Below are positions 51,922-61,430 of a stretch of 64,000 bases of DNA, piece by piece. This DNA is from Roseiarcus sp963842835 (GTDB lineage Bacteria > Pseudomonadota > Alphaproteobacteria > Rhizobiales > Beijerinckiaceae): positions 248,001 through 312,000 of the forward strand of contig CAWJIB010000001.1 of assembly GCA_963842835.1 (NCBI GenBank), given 5' to 3'. Position numbers and translations under genes: made by a program. Position 1 is the stretch's first letter. Each line of letters opens with the position of its first letter. The notes under the pieces were generated by a model. The model did not search any database. It worked only from the letters and a program-made list of their open reading frames with translations, and had not been told where the DNA came from.

Positions 51922-54030
51922 TCACTCCCGCCCCGCGCGCCTCATCCATTCCTCCTCGTCGATCGTCTCGACGCCGAGTTCGCGCGCCTTGGTCAGCTTC
52001 GAGCCCGCTCCCGGTCCGGCGACGACGAGGTCGGTCTTGGCCGAGATCGAGCCGGAGACTTTGGCGCCGAGGCGCTCGGCGAACGCCTTGGCCTCGTCGC
52101 GCGTCATGCGCTCCAGCGATCCCGTGAACACGATCGTCTTGCCGGCGAGCGGGCTGCCGGCGGCGATCGGCGCCATCGGTTCGATGCGAACCTGGCGCAG
52201 AAGCGCGTCGAGCACGGCCTCGTTATGCGGCTCGGCGAAGAAATCGACCACTGATTCGACCACCACCGGCCCAATGCCCTCGATGCCGTCGAAAGCCTCG
52301 GCCGCGTCGCGCGCGCGCGCCGCCGCGCGCAGCTTGGCGAAATCGCCGAAATGGCGGGCGAGCCGCCGCGCGTTGGTTTCGCCGACGTGCCGGATGCCGA
52401 GCGCATAGAGAAAGCGATTGAGCGCGATCGTTCGCCGCGCCTCGATCGCGGCGAAGAGATTGCCCGCCGAGGTCTCGCCGTACCCCTCCCATTCGCGCAA
52501 AGGCGGCCGGCCGTGGCCGTCGCGCGCCTGCAAAGTGAAGATGTCCGCCGCCGTCTTGATCAGGCCTTCGGAGAAGAACAGCTCGATCTGCTTGTCGCCG
52601 AGCCCCTCGATGTCGAAGGCGTTGCGCGAGCAGAAATGCTTGAGGCCTTCCACCGCTTGCGCAGGGCAGACGAGCTGGCCGGTGCAGCGGCGCACGACGT
52701 CGGCCTTGCCGGTCTTTTCGTCGATTTCCCTCAGCGCGGCCGAGCCGCAGACCGGGCAGATGAAGTTTCCCTTCTTGTCTTGGGGGAAAACATAAGGTTT
52801 TGTCCCGTGCGGCCGCTTGTCGAGCACGACTTCGAGAATTTGCGGGATGACGTCGCCGGCCCGCTGCACCACGACGGTGTCGCCGATGCGCACGCCCAGC
52901 CGCGCGATTTCGTCCTCGTTGTGCAGGCTCGCGTTGGAGACGACGACGCCGCCGACGGTCACCGGGCGCAATTTGGCGACCGGCGTCAGCGCGCCGGTGC
53001 GCCCGACCTGGACCTCGATCGCGTCGACGATCGTCGACGCGCGCTGGGCGGGGAATTTGTGCGCGGCGGCCCAGCGCGGGCTGCGCGAGACGAAGCCGAG
53101 CCGATCCTGGAGCGCGAGGTCGTTGACCTTGTAGACGACGCCGTCGATGTCGTAGCCGAGGGTCGCGCGCTGCGCCTCGATGGCGTGATAATGCGCGAGC
53201 ATCTCTTCGGCCGTCCGGCACAGTTTGGTCAGCGGGTTGACCGGCAGTCCGAAGTGGCGAAAGGCGTCCATCGCCGCCATTTGCGTCTTGGCGAGCGGCG
53301 CGCTGATCTCGCCCCACGCATAGGCGAAAAAGCGCAAAGGCCGCCCGGCGGTGACGCGCGGGTCGAGCTGGCGCAGCGATCCGGCCGCCGCGTTGCGCGG
53401 ATTGGCGAACGGCGGCTTGCCGGCCGCTTGCTGGCGCGCGTTGAGGGCGGAAAAATCGTGATGGGCCATATAGACTTCGCCGCGCGCCTCGAGCACCTCC
53501 GGCGCGCCGTGCAGCGCTTTGGGGATGGCCGAGACGGTGAGCGCGTTGGCGGTCACGTCCTCGCCCTCATAGCCGTCGCCGCGCGTCGCCGCCTGGACCA
53601 GCTTGCCCCGTTCGTAGCGCAAGCAGCAGGACAGGCCGTCGATCTTCGGCTCCGCGGTCATTTCCAGCGGCGCCGCCTCGTCGAGGCCGAGGAAGCGCCG
53701 CACCCGCGCGCAAAACTCCTCGACTTCCGCGTCCTCGAAGACGTTGCCGAGCGAGAGCACCGGCACGACGTGGCGGACCTTGGCGAATTTTTCCGACGGC
53801 GCCGCGCCGACCTTTCGGCTCAGCGATTCGGCGCCGGCCAGCGCGGGAAACGCCTCCTCCAGCGCCAAGTAGCGCTGGCGCAGCGCGTCGTAATCGGCGT
53901 CGGAAATGATCGGCGCGTCTTCCTCGTAGTAGTAGCGGTCGTGCTCGGCGATTTCCGCGCCCAGGCGCGCGTGTTCGGCGCGGGCGGCGGCGAGCGAGAG
54001 CTTTTCGGGGAGCGTCTTTTTCCCGGGCAT
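51922..54030 (-). CDS. ligA: NAD-dependent DNA ligase
   Basis: 702 residues with the full LigA layout: Ia domain (RYYYEEDAPIISDADYDALRQ), adenylation domain with nucleophile K129 in MTAEPKIDGLSCC, OB fold, Cys4 zinc finger (CPVCGSAAL... RCTGQLVCPAQ), HhH domain (GIRHVGETNARRLARHFG) and a C-terminal BRCT domain (GKTIVFTGSLERMTRDEAK). Seals nicks during replication and repair. Followed by nothing on the same strand for 130 bp. Confidence 0.98.
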   Translation of the reverse strand: MPGKKTLPEKLSLAAARAEHARLGAEIAEHDRYYYEEDAPIISDADYDALRQRYLALEEAFPALAGAESLSRKVGAAPSEKFAKVRHVVPVLSLGNVFEDAEVEEFCARVRRFLGLDEAAPLEMTAEPKIDGLSCCLRYERGKLVQAATRGDGYEGEDVTANALTVSAIPKALHGAPEVLEARGEVYMAHHDFSALNARQQAAGKPPFANPRNAAAGSLRQLDPRVTAGRPLRFFAYAWGEISAPLAKTQMAAMDAFRHFGLPVNPLTKLCRTAEEMLAHYHAIEAQRATLGYDIDGVVYKVNDLALQDRLGFVSRSPRWAAAHKFPAQRASTIVDAIEVQVGRTGALTPVAKLRPVTVGGVVVSNASLHNEDEIARLGVRIGDTVVVQRAGDVIPQILEVVLDKRPHGTKPYVFPQDKKGNFICPVCGSAALREIDEKTGKADVVRRCTGQLVCPAQAVEGLKHFCSRNAFDIEGLGDKQIELFFSEGLIKTAADIFTLQARDGHGRPPLREWEGYGETSAGNLFAAIEARRTIALNRFLYALGIRHVGETNARRLARHFGDFAKLRAAARARDAAEAFDGIEGIGPVVVESVVDFFAEPHNEAVLDALLRQVRIEPMAPIAAGSPLAGKTIVFTGSLERMTRDEAKAFAERLGAKVSGSISAKTDLVVAGPGAGSKLTKARELGVETIDEEEWMRRAGRE

Positions 54031-54056
54031 GGAAAAGGTTTATCGCAGCGGCCGCG

Positions 54057-54986
54057 TCAGCGGAAGCCAAGAGCGACGAGCGCCGCCGCTTCGGCGGCCT
54101 CGGGCGCGACCCAGGCGAAATCGGGCATTTGATGGCGCGCCCAGGTGAATTGCCGCTTGGCGTAGCGGCGGGTGTCGCGCACGGCGAGCTCGGTCGCCTC
54201 GTCGAGCGACAGCTCGCCGCGCAAGTGCGCGATGAGATGCGGAACGCCGTGCGCGCGCATGACGGGCAGCGCCGGATCGAGCCCGCGCCGCATCAGGGCC
54301 GCGACTTCCTCGAGCGCGCCTTCGCGCAGCATCGCCGCGAACCGCGCCTCGATGCGTGCGTTCAGGACGGCGCGCTCGGGCGAAAGAAACAAGCCGGCCC
54401 ATTGTCCCGCCGCCAGGGCCGGCGCTTCGCGGGCGACTTGAAATTCGGCGAGCGGACGCCCGGTCGCGGCGACGACTTCGAGCGCGCGCAGCACGCGCTG
54501 CCGGTCGCTCGGGCGCAGCCGCGCGGCGGTGAGGGGATCGCGATCGGCGAGGCGGGCGTGCAGGTCCGGCGTCGGCAGGGGCTCGGCCTCGGCGCGAACG
54601 GCGGCGCGCACGGCTTCGGGCACGCGCGGAATGTCGGAGAGCCCTTGCGTCAGCGCGCGAAAATAGAGGCCGGTGCCGCCGACGAACAGCAGCGGACCGG
54701 ATCGGTCGCGCGCCTCGGCGAGGATGTCCTTGGCGCGTTCGAGCCAGCGCCCGACGGAGAAATTCTCCGCGCCGTCGATCTCGCCGAACAGCCGATGCGG
54801 CGCCTCGCGCTCCTCGGCCGCGCTGGGGCGCGCCGTGAGCACCCTCAAGTCGCGATAGACCTGCATCGAATCGGCGTTGACGATCATCCCGCCCGATCGC
54901 TTGGCGAGCGCGAGCGCGACAGCCGACTTGCCGCTCGCCGTCGGGCCTGCGATTAGGAGCGCGCGAATCATCCGTTCGATATCCAT
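54057..54986 (-). CDS. miaA: tRNA dimethylallyltransferase
   Basis: 309 residues: P-loop GPTASGKSA (about 14-22), NADSMQVYRDLRVLTARPS, FVGGTGLYFRALTQGL, and MRAHGVPHLIAHLRGELSLDEA with RRYAKRQFTWARHQ. Adds the isopentenyl group to A37 of tRNAs reading UNN codons. ATG 54986 is used; an internal ATG 15 bases on (MIRALLIAGP) is an equally good start. It is divergent from serB with only 18 bp between the annotated starts. Confidence 0.95.
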   Translation of the reverse strand: MDIERMIRALLIAGPTASGKSAVALALAKRSGGMIVNADSMQVYRDLRVLTARPSAAEEREAPHRLFGEIDGAENFSVGRWLERAKDILAEARDRSGPLLFVGGTGLYFRALTQGLSDIPRVPEAVRAAVRAEAEPLPTPDLHARLADRDPLTAARLRPSDRQRVLRALEVVAATGRPLAEFQVAREAPALAAGQWAGLFLSPERAVLNARIEARFAAMLREGALEEVAALMRRGLDPALPVMRAHGVPHLIAHLRGELSLDEATELAVRDTRRYAKRQFTWARHQMPDFAWVAPEAAEAAALVALGFR

Positions 54987-55004
54987 GCCCTGTTTGTGGA
55001 GCCC

Positions 55005-55898
55005 ATGAAGTCAGCCGCCTTCGTCGCCACGCTTGTCGCCAATCCGCTGAACGGCGCGCTCAGCGATGCCTTGATCGCCCGCGCCGCGCAAGCCCTGCCC
55101 GGGTTCGTCGCCAGCTGCTGGCTCGATCCCGGCGTCGCCGCCGATTTGTATTACGAGGGCCAAGCGGACGCGCGCGCCGCGCTCATGCAGCTGGGGGTGC
55201 TGGAGAACATCGACGTCATCGTCCAGGCGACGGCGACGCGCGCCAAGCGCCTGCTGGTCGCGGACATGGATTCGACGCTGATCGGCCAGGAATGCGTCGA
55301 CGAGCTCGCCAATTTCGCTGGCGTCGGCGCTTATGTCGCCGCCGTCACCGAGCGCGCCATGCGCGGCGAGATCGCTTTCGAGCCGGCGCTGCGCGAGCGG
55401 GTCGCGCTGCTGGCGGGCCTGCCGGAAAGCGTCATCGACGAAGTGCTGGCCACGCGCATCACGCTGACGCCCGGCGCGCGCGTCCTCGTCCAAACCATGC
55501 GCGCGCGCGGCGCCCACACGGCGGTCGTTTCCGGCGGCTTTCTGCAATTCACCGGCGCCATCGCGCAACGGCTGGGCGCGAACGAACATCGCGCCAACCG
55601 CCTCGTGACAGCGGGCGGCAAGATCATGGGCGAGGTCGCCGATCCGATTCTCGGGGCCGACGCCAAGTTGACGGCGCTGCGCGAAATCTCAGTACGGCTG
55701 AAACTCGCGCCGCACGAGACTCTGGCGGTCGGCGACGGCGCCAACGATCTGGCGATGCTCGACGCGGCGGGCCTCGGCGTCGCCTATCACGCCAAGCCGA
55801 CGGTCGCCGCCAGGGCCCACGCCCGGGTCGACTATGCCGACCTCACCGCGCTGCTCTATGCGCAGGGAATTCCCGGCGCGGAGTTCGTCAGGGATTAA
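55005..55898 (+). CDS. serB: Phosphoserine phosphatase
   Basis: 297 residues of the HAD superfamily. Motif I ADMDSTLIGQE (nucleophile D87, acid D89), motif II VSGGF, Lys in ADAKLTALREI, motif III VGDGANDLAMLDAAGLG. The first ~80 residues form a small ACT-like domain. Last step of serine synthesis. ATG 55005 has GGAG upstream; a GTG at 54996 is possible. Confidence 0.94.
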   Translation: MKSAAFVATLVANPLNGALSDALIARAAQALPGFVASCWLDPGVAADLYYEGQADARAALMQLGVLENIDVIVQATATRAKRLLVADMDSTLIGQECVDELANFAGVGAYVAAVTERAMRGEIAFEPALRERVALLAGLPESVIDEVLATRITLTPGARVLVQTMRARGAHTAVVSGGFLQFTGAIAQRLGANEHRANRLVTAGGKIMGEVADPILGADAKLTALREISVRLKLAPHETLAVGDGANDLAMLDAAGLGVAYHAKPTVAARAHARVDYADLTALLYAQGIPGAEFVRD

Positions 55899-55902
55899 GC
55901 GG

Positions 55903-56008
55903 CCCCCTCATCCGTCGGCTTCGCCGACACCTTCTCCCGCGAGCGGGCGAAGGGGCGCCGCAAAGCCCCTCTCCCGCTTGCGGGAGAGGGGTTGGGGTGA
56001 GGGCGGGT
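55903..56008. repeat. Composite palindromic intergenic repeat, copy 6
   Basis: CCCTCATCCGTCGG-CTT-CGCCGA, CACCTTCTCCCGCGAGCGGGCGAAGG, then CCCCTCTCCCGCTTGCGGGAGAGGGG, then TTGGGGTGAGGG. Sits between the convergent serB and the DUF882 gene and could end transcription from both sides. Confidence 0.9.
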
Positions 56009-56015
56009 CCGCCCT

Positions 56016-57659
56016 CTATTGCGACGAGCCTCGCAACTCCGCAAAACCGTCCGCCGCGCGCGGTTCGGACGCGACCTTGAAGGCGTCGTAGACCAAATCG
56101 CCATAGGGGTTGGCCGGCTTGGGCTGAGAATCGCTCGTCGAAAGCAAGGCCAGGGCGCGCGTCGCGGGAGCCGCGGGCGGGTTGGCGGGCGCGACCGTCT
56201 TGGCCGGAGCCGTCGAGGTCTCGCTCGGCTGGGCGGACGAGCCGTCGCTCGGCGCGGACTTAGCCGCGCCATGCGCGGGCGCCCGCACTGGCGCGATCGG
56301 GGGCAGGGGGGCGGCGAGCGCGGCGGCGCGGGCGAGCATCGCCGGCCGTTCCGGCGGTTCCGGCGCGGTCGTCTCCGCAAGCGCCAGAACGTCCGACGGA
56401 GCGGCTCCGACGCCGCGGGTGATCACGCCCGGCAGCCTGCCCCGTTCGAGAAGCGCGGCGATCAGGTCCCGGTTGGCGGCGCCCTCTTCGCCCGTCGCTT
56501 TAGCTGGCGGCGGCGGCGCGAACGCGAATTCGGCGGGGCGCTGCGGCGGGATCGGCGCATCCGCCTCGGCGAGCTGGGCCGCGGCGAGGTCGGCGGGCTT
56601 GTGCGGCGGCACAGGGGCGATGAATTGCGCGGCGATCGGGCCATGCAGGCTGACCGGGCTCGCATCGCTCTGCGCGTTCGAATCGAGCGAAGCGACGGCT
56701 TGCGGCGTCCGGGCCGCGGGTTCGGCCGGTTGCATGAAAGTCGCGCCATGCGGCAAGTCGCGCTTGGCCGCCGCCAGCGAATCCGCGCTCGCGCTCGCGA
56801 GCTGGGCGGGCGCGCCGCTCGTCTTGCCGTTTCGGCCCGACGCGACGGCTTCGTTCCCGCCGCTCTCCTCCTCGTCGTCGGCGCCGCCGCCGCGCGCTCC
56901 GAACAACCACGACAGCAAGCCGAAATTCGAACCGCCGGCGCGCGCGGTCAACACCTCGCCGCCGCGCGCTTCGATCTCGGCGCGCGCCTGCTCGTAACCG
57001 GGCATCGGCTGACCGTCGGAGGGAATGAACACCGTCTTGCCGTCGGGAAAGAGCCGCGCCAGGGCGTCGCGGCTCATCCGCGGCCAGTAGCGGACCGATG
57101 CGCTGTCGATATGCACCCACGGCGTCGCGCCTGTCGGGTAGAATCCGACGCCGCCGGCCTGCATGCGCATCGCCACGTCGCGGATCGTCGCGGTGCCGAC
57201 GTCGGTGAAATGCGCGTCGATCGCCTTGCCTTCCATATGCTGGGAATGCTCGGCGACCTGACGCGAGCGTCGGCGCAGCATCGCGTTGGTCCGCGGCGAA
57301 CGATAGCCGGAAAGCACGTCGATCGGCTGGCTCGACCCGGATTCGCGATAGACCTCCCAGACGATGTCGAACAGTTTGGGGTCCATCTTGGTCGGCTCGT
57401 TGAGCCGCCAATCCCGCAAGAACCAGTTCAGTTTCTCCAGCACCGCCGAATCGTAGACTCCATCGACCATGTAGGTGAACGAGCCGGATTCGTTGGTATG
57501 GGAATTGGAAAGGCTGATCGTGCGCGTGTCGCCGTTGGCGATCGCGGATTCGGTGGAACTGGGAGCAAAACCGAGGCTCAGCAGCACGGGGGCGGCAAGC
57601 AGGCGCGCCAGCGCCTTCTCGCGCCGAACCGCGGCGCCGATGGCAGAAACAAACGCCAA
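56016..57659 (-). CDS. DUF882 / M15-type peptidase-like cell-wall protein
   Basis: 547 residues. N-terminal signal or membrane anchor, then a DUF882 (YcbK/M15-like) domain with probable zinc ligands H141, D148 (EHSQHMEGKAID) and H183 (PWVHIDS), and DVLSGYRSPRTNAMLRRRS typical of the family. After about residue 260 comes a long Ala/Pro-rich low-complexity region. The start is a TTG at 57659, the only start codon before the signal, supported by GGAAGGGG upstream. Acts on peptidoglycan peptides (inferred). It follows the L,D-transpeptidase gene on the same strand; a sigma-70-like promoter lies between. Confidence 0.87.
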   Translation of the reverse strand: MAFVSAIGAAVRREKALARLLAAPVLLSLGFAPSSTESAIANGDTRTISLSNSHTNESGSFTYMVDGVYDSAVLEKLNWFLRDWRLNEPTKMDPKLFDIVWEVYRESGSSQPIDVLSGYRSPRTNAMLRRRSRQVAEHSQHMEGKAIDAHFTDVGTATIRDVAMRMQAGGVGFYPTGATPWVHIDSASVRYWPRMSRDALARLFPDGKTVFIPSDGQPMPGYEQARAEIEARGGEVLTARAGGSNFGLLSWLFGARGGGADDEEESGGNEAVASGRNGKTSGAPAQLASASADSLAAAKRDLPHGATFMQPAEPAARTPQAVASLDSNAQSDASPVSLHGPIAAQFIAPVPPHKPADLAAAQLAEADAPIPPQRPAEFAFAPPPPAKATGEEGAANRDLIAALLERGRLPGVITRGVGAAPSDVLALAETTAPEPPERPAMLARAAALAAPLPPIAPVRAPAHGAAKSAPSDGSSAQPSETSTAPAKTVAPANPPAAPATRALALLSTSDSQPKPANPYGDLVYDAFKVASEPRAADGFAELRGSSQ

Positions 57660-57801
57660 ACGAATTATCCCCTTCCGATCCCCTGCGCGCCCGAAGCCGA
57701 GGGCGCGCCCGCCGCGGCGCGACGGCCTACTGGGCCCCTCGCGCCGTGATGTCGTCGATGTGTCTTATAAAGCACATTACGCAAAAAACGCTCACGTGGA
57801 C

Positions 57802-57830
57802 CCTATAGACCTTCGATGCCGACATTTCAA
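57802..57830 (-). promoter_or_regulatory. Sigma-70-type promoter for the DUF882 gene
   Basis: On the minus strand TTGAAA (57830-57825), 17 nt, TATAGG (57807-57802), in the AT-richest patch of the neighbourhood, about 145 bp before the TTG start. The -35 overlaps the last codon of the L,D-transpeptidase gene. Confidence 0.45.
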
Positions 57831-59638
57831 TCTTGACTCGGCCGCGTAATTGTGCCGGCGACGCGCCGCGCGATCCCGTATATGTCTTCGCGATCCTGCA
57901 AGGCGCCGGATCCGTCGACGAATTCGGTGAAATATTCGAGATGAATCGGAATCGTATGAGGTAGGAAGACTGTCCGCTCCGTCGCGCCGAACAGCGATTG
58001 CAGGCGCCCGGTCGTCCACCCCGCGCTCGCGCCGCCCATCACCAGTTCGGCCAGGCGCATCGGCTGCTCGACGCGCACGCAGCCATGGCTGAAAGCCCGC
58101 CGAGACGCCGCGAACAGCGCCCGCGCGGGCGTATCGTGAAGATAGACGGAATGTTCGTTGGGGAACATGAAGAGAATGCGTCCGAGCGCGTTGGCCTCGC
58201 CGGGCGGCTGGCGAACGACGAGCCGATCGCCCACCTGGCTCACCTCGAATCCGCGCCGGGTGAGATACGTGGGATCTTGCGCCAGTTTGGGCGCCATTTC
58301 CTTGCGGATGATCGAATCGGGCACGCGCCAGACCGGATTGACCAGGATGTAGCGCATTTCGTTGGAGAAAACCGGCGTCGGCGTGTCCGGCTTGCCGACG
58401 ATCACCCGCGCCTGATGGACGAGATCGTCGCCGTTCATCACTCTGAGGGAAAAGTCGGGGATATTGATCTCGATGCGCTCGTCGCCCATCGCGCGCGGCT
58501 CCCAGCGCCACATCTCCATATTGGCGAGGATCATCGCGTCGCGCCTCGCCGGCGCCGGCGGCGCGCCGCCGGAGAGCGCGTCGACCGTCGCCGGCGTCAG
58601 CGCGCCGTTGGCAGGCAGGCCGTTGGCGCGCTGAAACGCCGCCACCGCCGTCGCCGTGCGTAGATCGTAGACGTCGCCGCCCGCCCCGTTCGCCTCGAGG
58701 CCGAGTCGGGCGCGCACCAGCGGAACGCGCGGATCGACCATGCCGAGGCCGAGGCTGGGCCCGGAGGGGATGCGCGGCGCGGCGGCCGGCGCGGCGGGCG
58801 GCGCCTCGGCGCGCGACAATTGGTCGCGAAGGTCGCGATAGCCCTTTTGCTGGGGATTGAATCCCTCGAGCGTCTCGCCGGGAGCGGCGGCGGCGGCGAC
58901 GGCCGCCAGAGCCAAGCCGGGATCGGCGACGCTCGGCCGCGCGGTGATGAGCGGCGATATGCGGGTCGGCACGAGGCGCGATCCGCTCGCCTGCATCGCA
59001 TAGGCGACGACCGCGGCGGAGATCATCGTTTCGGCGTCGGCCAGCCGCTCGGGCGACATGTCGGCGAGTGGTCCCTTGGGCAAGGCGAAGGCGGCGAGGT
59101 CGAGCCCGTCCTCGTCGGCGCGGGCGAGGCGGGCGAGCGCCGCCTCGGCGCGCGCCGTCAGGCCCTGGTCGGTCACCCAGACCGGCGCGAAGTCGCGCGC
59201 CGCATAGAACGTCCGTATCGCCTGGCGCGCCGCGCGCCAGTCGCCGGCCCCGACAGGGCTGACCTTCACGTCGCGGGCGACCAGGGCGGCGAGGGCGGCG
59301 TCGAGCGCCGCCGGCAGCTTGGAAACCTCGGGCGGCGGCGCGGCGGGGCCGGGCTCGGCGCCTTGCGAGGGCATGGGGGCGTCCGCCGTCGCCGCAGCAG
59401 GCGCGCCGGCGGGCCGGCCAGCCGCCCCGGGCAGGGCTTCGGGAGATGGGGGTTGCCCGGTCGAGACCATGCCGGGGCCGGCGGGGGACGGCGCGGCGGA
59501 CGCCGGCTGCGGAGCGGGCGCGAGGCCGGCCAGGCTCGGCAAGGCGTCCAATTCGGCCGACGCGGCCGCCACGGCGAGGCAGGCGAGTGCGGCCAGGCTG
59601 ACCGAGCAGAGCCGAACCGACGTGAAGAACGGGCTCAT
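57827..59638 (-). CDS. L,D-transpeptidase (YcbB-like) with peptidoglycan-binding domain
   Basis: 603 residues. Signal peptide, Pro/Ala-rich linker (about 40-110), helical scaffold domain with FYAARDFAPVWV, PG-binding repeat (LVRARLGLEANG... AVAAFQRANGLPANGALTPATVDAL), then the YkuD catalytic domain with NPVWRVPDSIIRKEMAPK and nucleophile C520 in SHGCVRVEQP. Forms 3-3 cross-links or attaches proteins to peptidoglycan. Length fits the LdtD/YcbB class common in alphaproteobacteria. Confidence 0.94.
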   Translation of the reverse strand: MSPFFTSVRLCSVSLAALACLAVAAASAELDALPSLAGLAPAPQPASAAPSPAGPGMVSTGQPPSPEALPGAAGRPAGAPAAATADAPMPSQGAEPGPAAPPPEVSKLPAALDAALAALVARDVKVSPVGAGDWRAARQAIRTFYAARDFAPVWVTDQGLTARAEAALARLARADEDGLDLAAFALPKGPLADMSPERLADAETMISAAVVAYAMQASGSRLVPTRISPLITARPSVADPGLALAAVAAAAAPGETLEGFNPQQKGYRDLRDQLSRAEAPPAAPAAAPRIPSGPSLGLGMVDPRVPLVRARLGLEANGAGGDVYDLRTATAVAAFQRANGLPANGALTPATVDALSGGAPPAPARRDAMILANMEMWRWEPRAMGDERIEINIPDFSLRVMNGDDLVHQARVIVGKPDTPTPVFSNEMRYILVNPVWRVPDSIIRKEMAPKLAQDPTYLTRRGFEVSQVGDRLVVRQPPGEANALGRILFMFPNEHSVYLHDTPARALFAASRRAFSHGCVRVEQPMRLAELVMGGASAGWTTGRLQSLFGATERTVFLPHTIPIHLEYFTEFVDGSGALQDREDIYGIARRVAGTITRPSQD

Positions 59639-59766
59639 GAAGAAGTCCCCTCGCCGCGCGCCCAGCTGCGGGCGGTCATAGAAATCATAGCGGTCTGGCG
59701 TTCCACCGGGATAGGTCCGTCTTCAGCGCTTTTTTTAAGATGGTGTGGCGGCCCGCCCGGCGCCGC

Positions 59767-61257
59767 CTAGGCCGCCGCGTCGCCGAGAACCTCGGCGTCG
59801 ATGCCGATTTCCTTCATCTTTCTGTATAGAGTCGAACGGCCGATGCCGAGCTTGCGCGCCATCTGGGACATTTGACCGCGATAATGGGTGAACGCGAAGC
59901 GAATCGCCTCGGCCTCGATGTCCTCGATCTTGCGCACGTCGCCGCTTTCGTCGATCAGGCGCATGACATGGGGATCGCGCGGTTCGAAAGGGACGCCCCC
60001 CGCGCCGGCCGAGGCGGGCGCCGGCGTCTCGGCGACGAGCGGCGGGGCGGCGGGAATGCGCACGTCGAAGCCTTCGACCTGCGCGGCGATCTGCGGAAAT
60101 TCCGCGATCGTCAATTCGTCGCCGTCCGCCAGGACCACCGCGCGAAACATCGCGTTCTCGAGCTGCCGCACATTGCCCGGCCAATCATAGGCGCTTAGCA
60201 GCGCGTAGGCGTCGTTGGCGATGCCGCGAATGCGCTTGCCTTCTTCCGCGCAAAAGCGCGCGAGGAAACGTCGCGCCAGATCGGGCACGTCCATCGCGCG
60301 GGCGCGAAGCGGCGGGATGGTGATCGGGAAGACGTTCAGGCGATAAAAGAGATCCTCACGAAAGCGGCCGCGCTTGACGAGTTCGATGAGGTTCTGGTTC
60401 GTCGCGGACACGAGACGGATATCGACCTTGACCGGACGGCGCGAGCCGACGGGGTCGATTTCGCCTTCCTGCAGCGCGCGCAGCAATTTGACCTGGGCCT
60501 CTGGCGGCAATTCGCCGATCTCATCGAGAAAAAGCGTGCCGCCGTGCGCCTCGGCGAATTTTCCCGCGTGCTTTTCCGTGGCGCCGGTGAAAGCGCCCTT
60601 TTCGTGCCCGAACAAAATCGACTCGACGAGGTTTTCCGGCAGCGCTCCGCAGTTGACGGTGACGAACGGCTTGCCGCGGCGCTCCGAGCCGCCTTGAATC
60701 GCGCGGGCCATCAATTCCTTGCCGACGCCGGATTCGCCCTCGATCAGCACGGGGATGTTCGATTTGGCGGCGCGTTCGGCCAAGCGAATCGTCCGGGCCA
60801 TGCTCTCGACCTTGGTGACGATGTCGCGAAAACTCAGTTCGCCCGTGCGCCGGCGCGTGGCGCGCCGCAATTCGTCTTCCAGTGCGTCGACGCGCAAGGC
60901 GTTCTTGATCGACACTTGCAGACGCTCGGCGCCGACCGGCTTGACCACGAAATCGTGAGCGCCCGCGCGCATCGCCGAGATCACCGCCTCGATGGAGCCG
61001 TGCGCCGTCTGGACGATCGCGGGAATGGCGATGGCGCGCTGGCGCATGCGCGTGAGCACGCCCATCCCGTCGAGATCGGGCATGACGAGGTCGAGAACGA
61101 CGAGATCGACGGGCGGCCGGTCGGAAGCCTCCATTCGCGCCAGACCCGTCTCGCCCGAATCGGCGGTTTCGACCTCATAGCCAAATCGACGCGCCATCGC
61201 TTCGAGAAGTCGGCGTTGAATCGGGTCGTCGTCGACAATGAGAATGAGGGCGGCCAT
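59767..61257 (-). CDS. Sigma-54-dependent response regulator (NtrC/DctD-like)
   Basis: 496 residues: receiver domain with phosphoacceptor D56 (LVVLDLVMPDLDG) and K in VVKPVG; AAA+ domain with Walker A GESGVGKE, GAFTGA sigma-54 contact loop and Walker B LFLDEIGELPP; C-terminal Fis-type HTH (AIRFAFTHYRGQMSQMARKLGIGRSTLYRKMKEIG). Activates sigma-54 promoters when phosphorylated. No histidine kinase is beside it, so its partner and targets are unknown. ATG 61257 chosen (MAALILIVDDDP). Confidence 0.94.
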   Translation of the reverse strand: MAALILIVDDDPIQRRLLEAMARRFGYEVETADSGETGLARMEASDRPPVDLVVLDLVMPDLDGMGVLTRMRQRAIAIPAIVQTAHGSIEAVISAMRAGAHDFVVKPVGAERLQVSIKNALRVDALEDELRRATRRRTGELSFRDIVTKVESMARTIRLAERAAKSNIPVLIEGESGVGKELMARAIQGGSERRGKPFVTVNCGALPENLVESILFGHEKGAFTGATEKHAGKFAEAHGGTLFLDEIGELPPEAQVKLLRALQEGEIDPVGSRRPVKVDIRLVSATNQNLIELVKRGRFREDLFYRLNVFPITIPPLRARAMDVPDLARRFLARFCAEEGKRIRGIANDAYALLSAYDWPGNVRQLENAMFRAVVLADGDELTIAEFPQIAAQVEGFDVRIPAAPPLVAETPAPASAGAGGVPFEPRDPHVMRLIDESGDVRKIEDIEAEAIRFAFTHYRGQMSQMARKLGIGRSTLYRKMKEIGIDAEVLGDAAA

Positions 61258-61430
61258 GAAAGTCCCATCGTGAGCGGCCTTCGCCGGCCGCTTGCCGCCC
61301 GACACTCGGGTATCACGGTAAATGCCGGGTTAATGTCGTCCCAATTTGGCGCGCCGGTCGAGCATATGCGCATTGAAGGCGCGCCGACATTGGGCGATAT
61401 AGAGCGCTTTCCGTCGCAAGGGACGATCGA

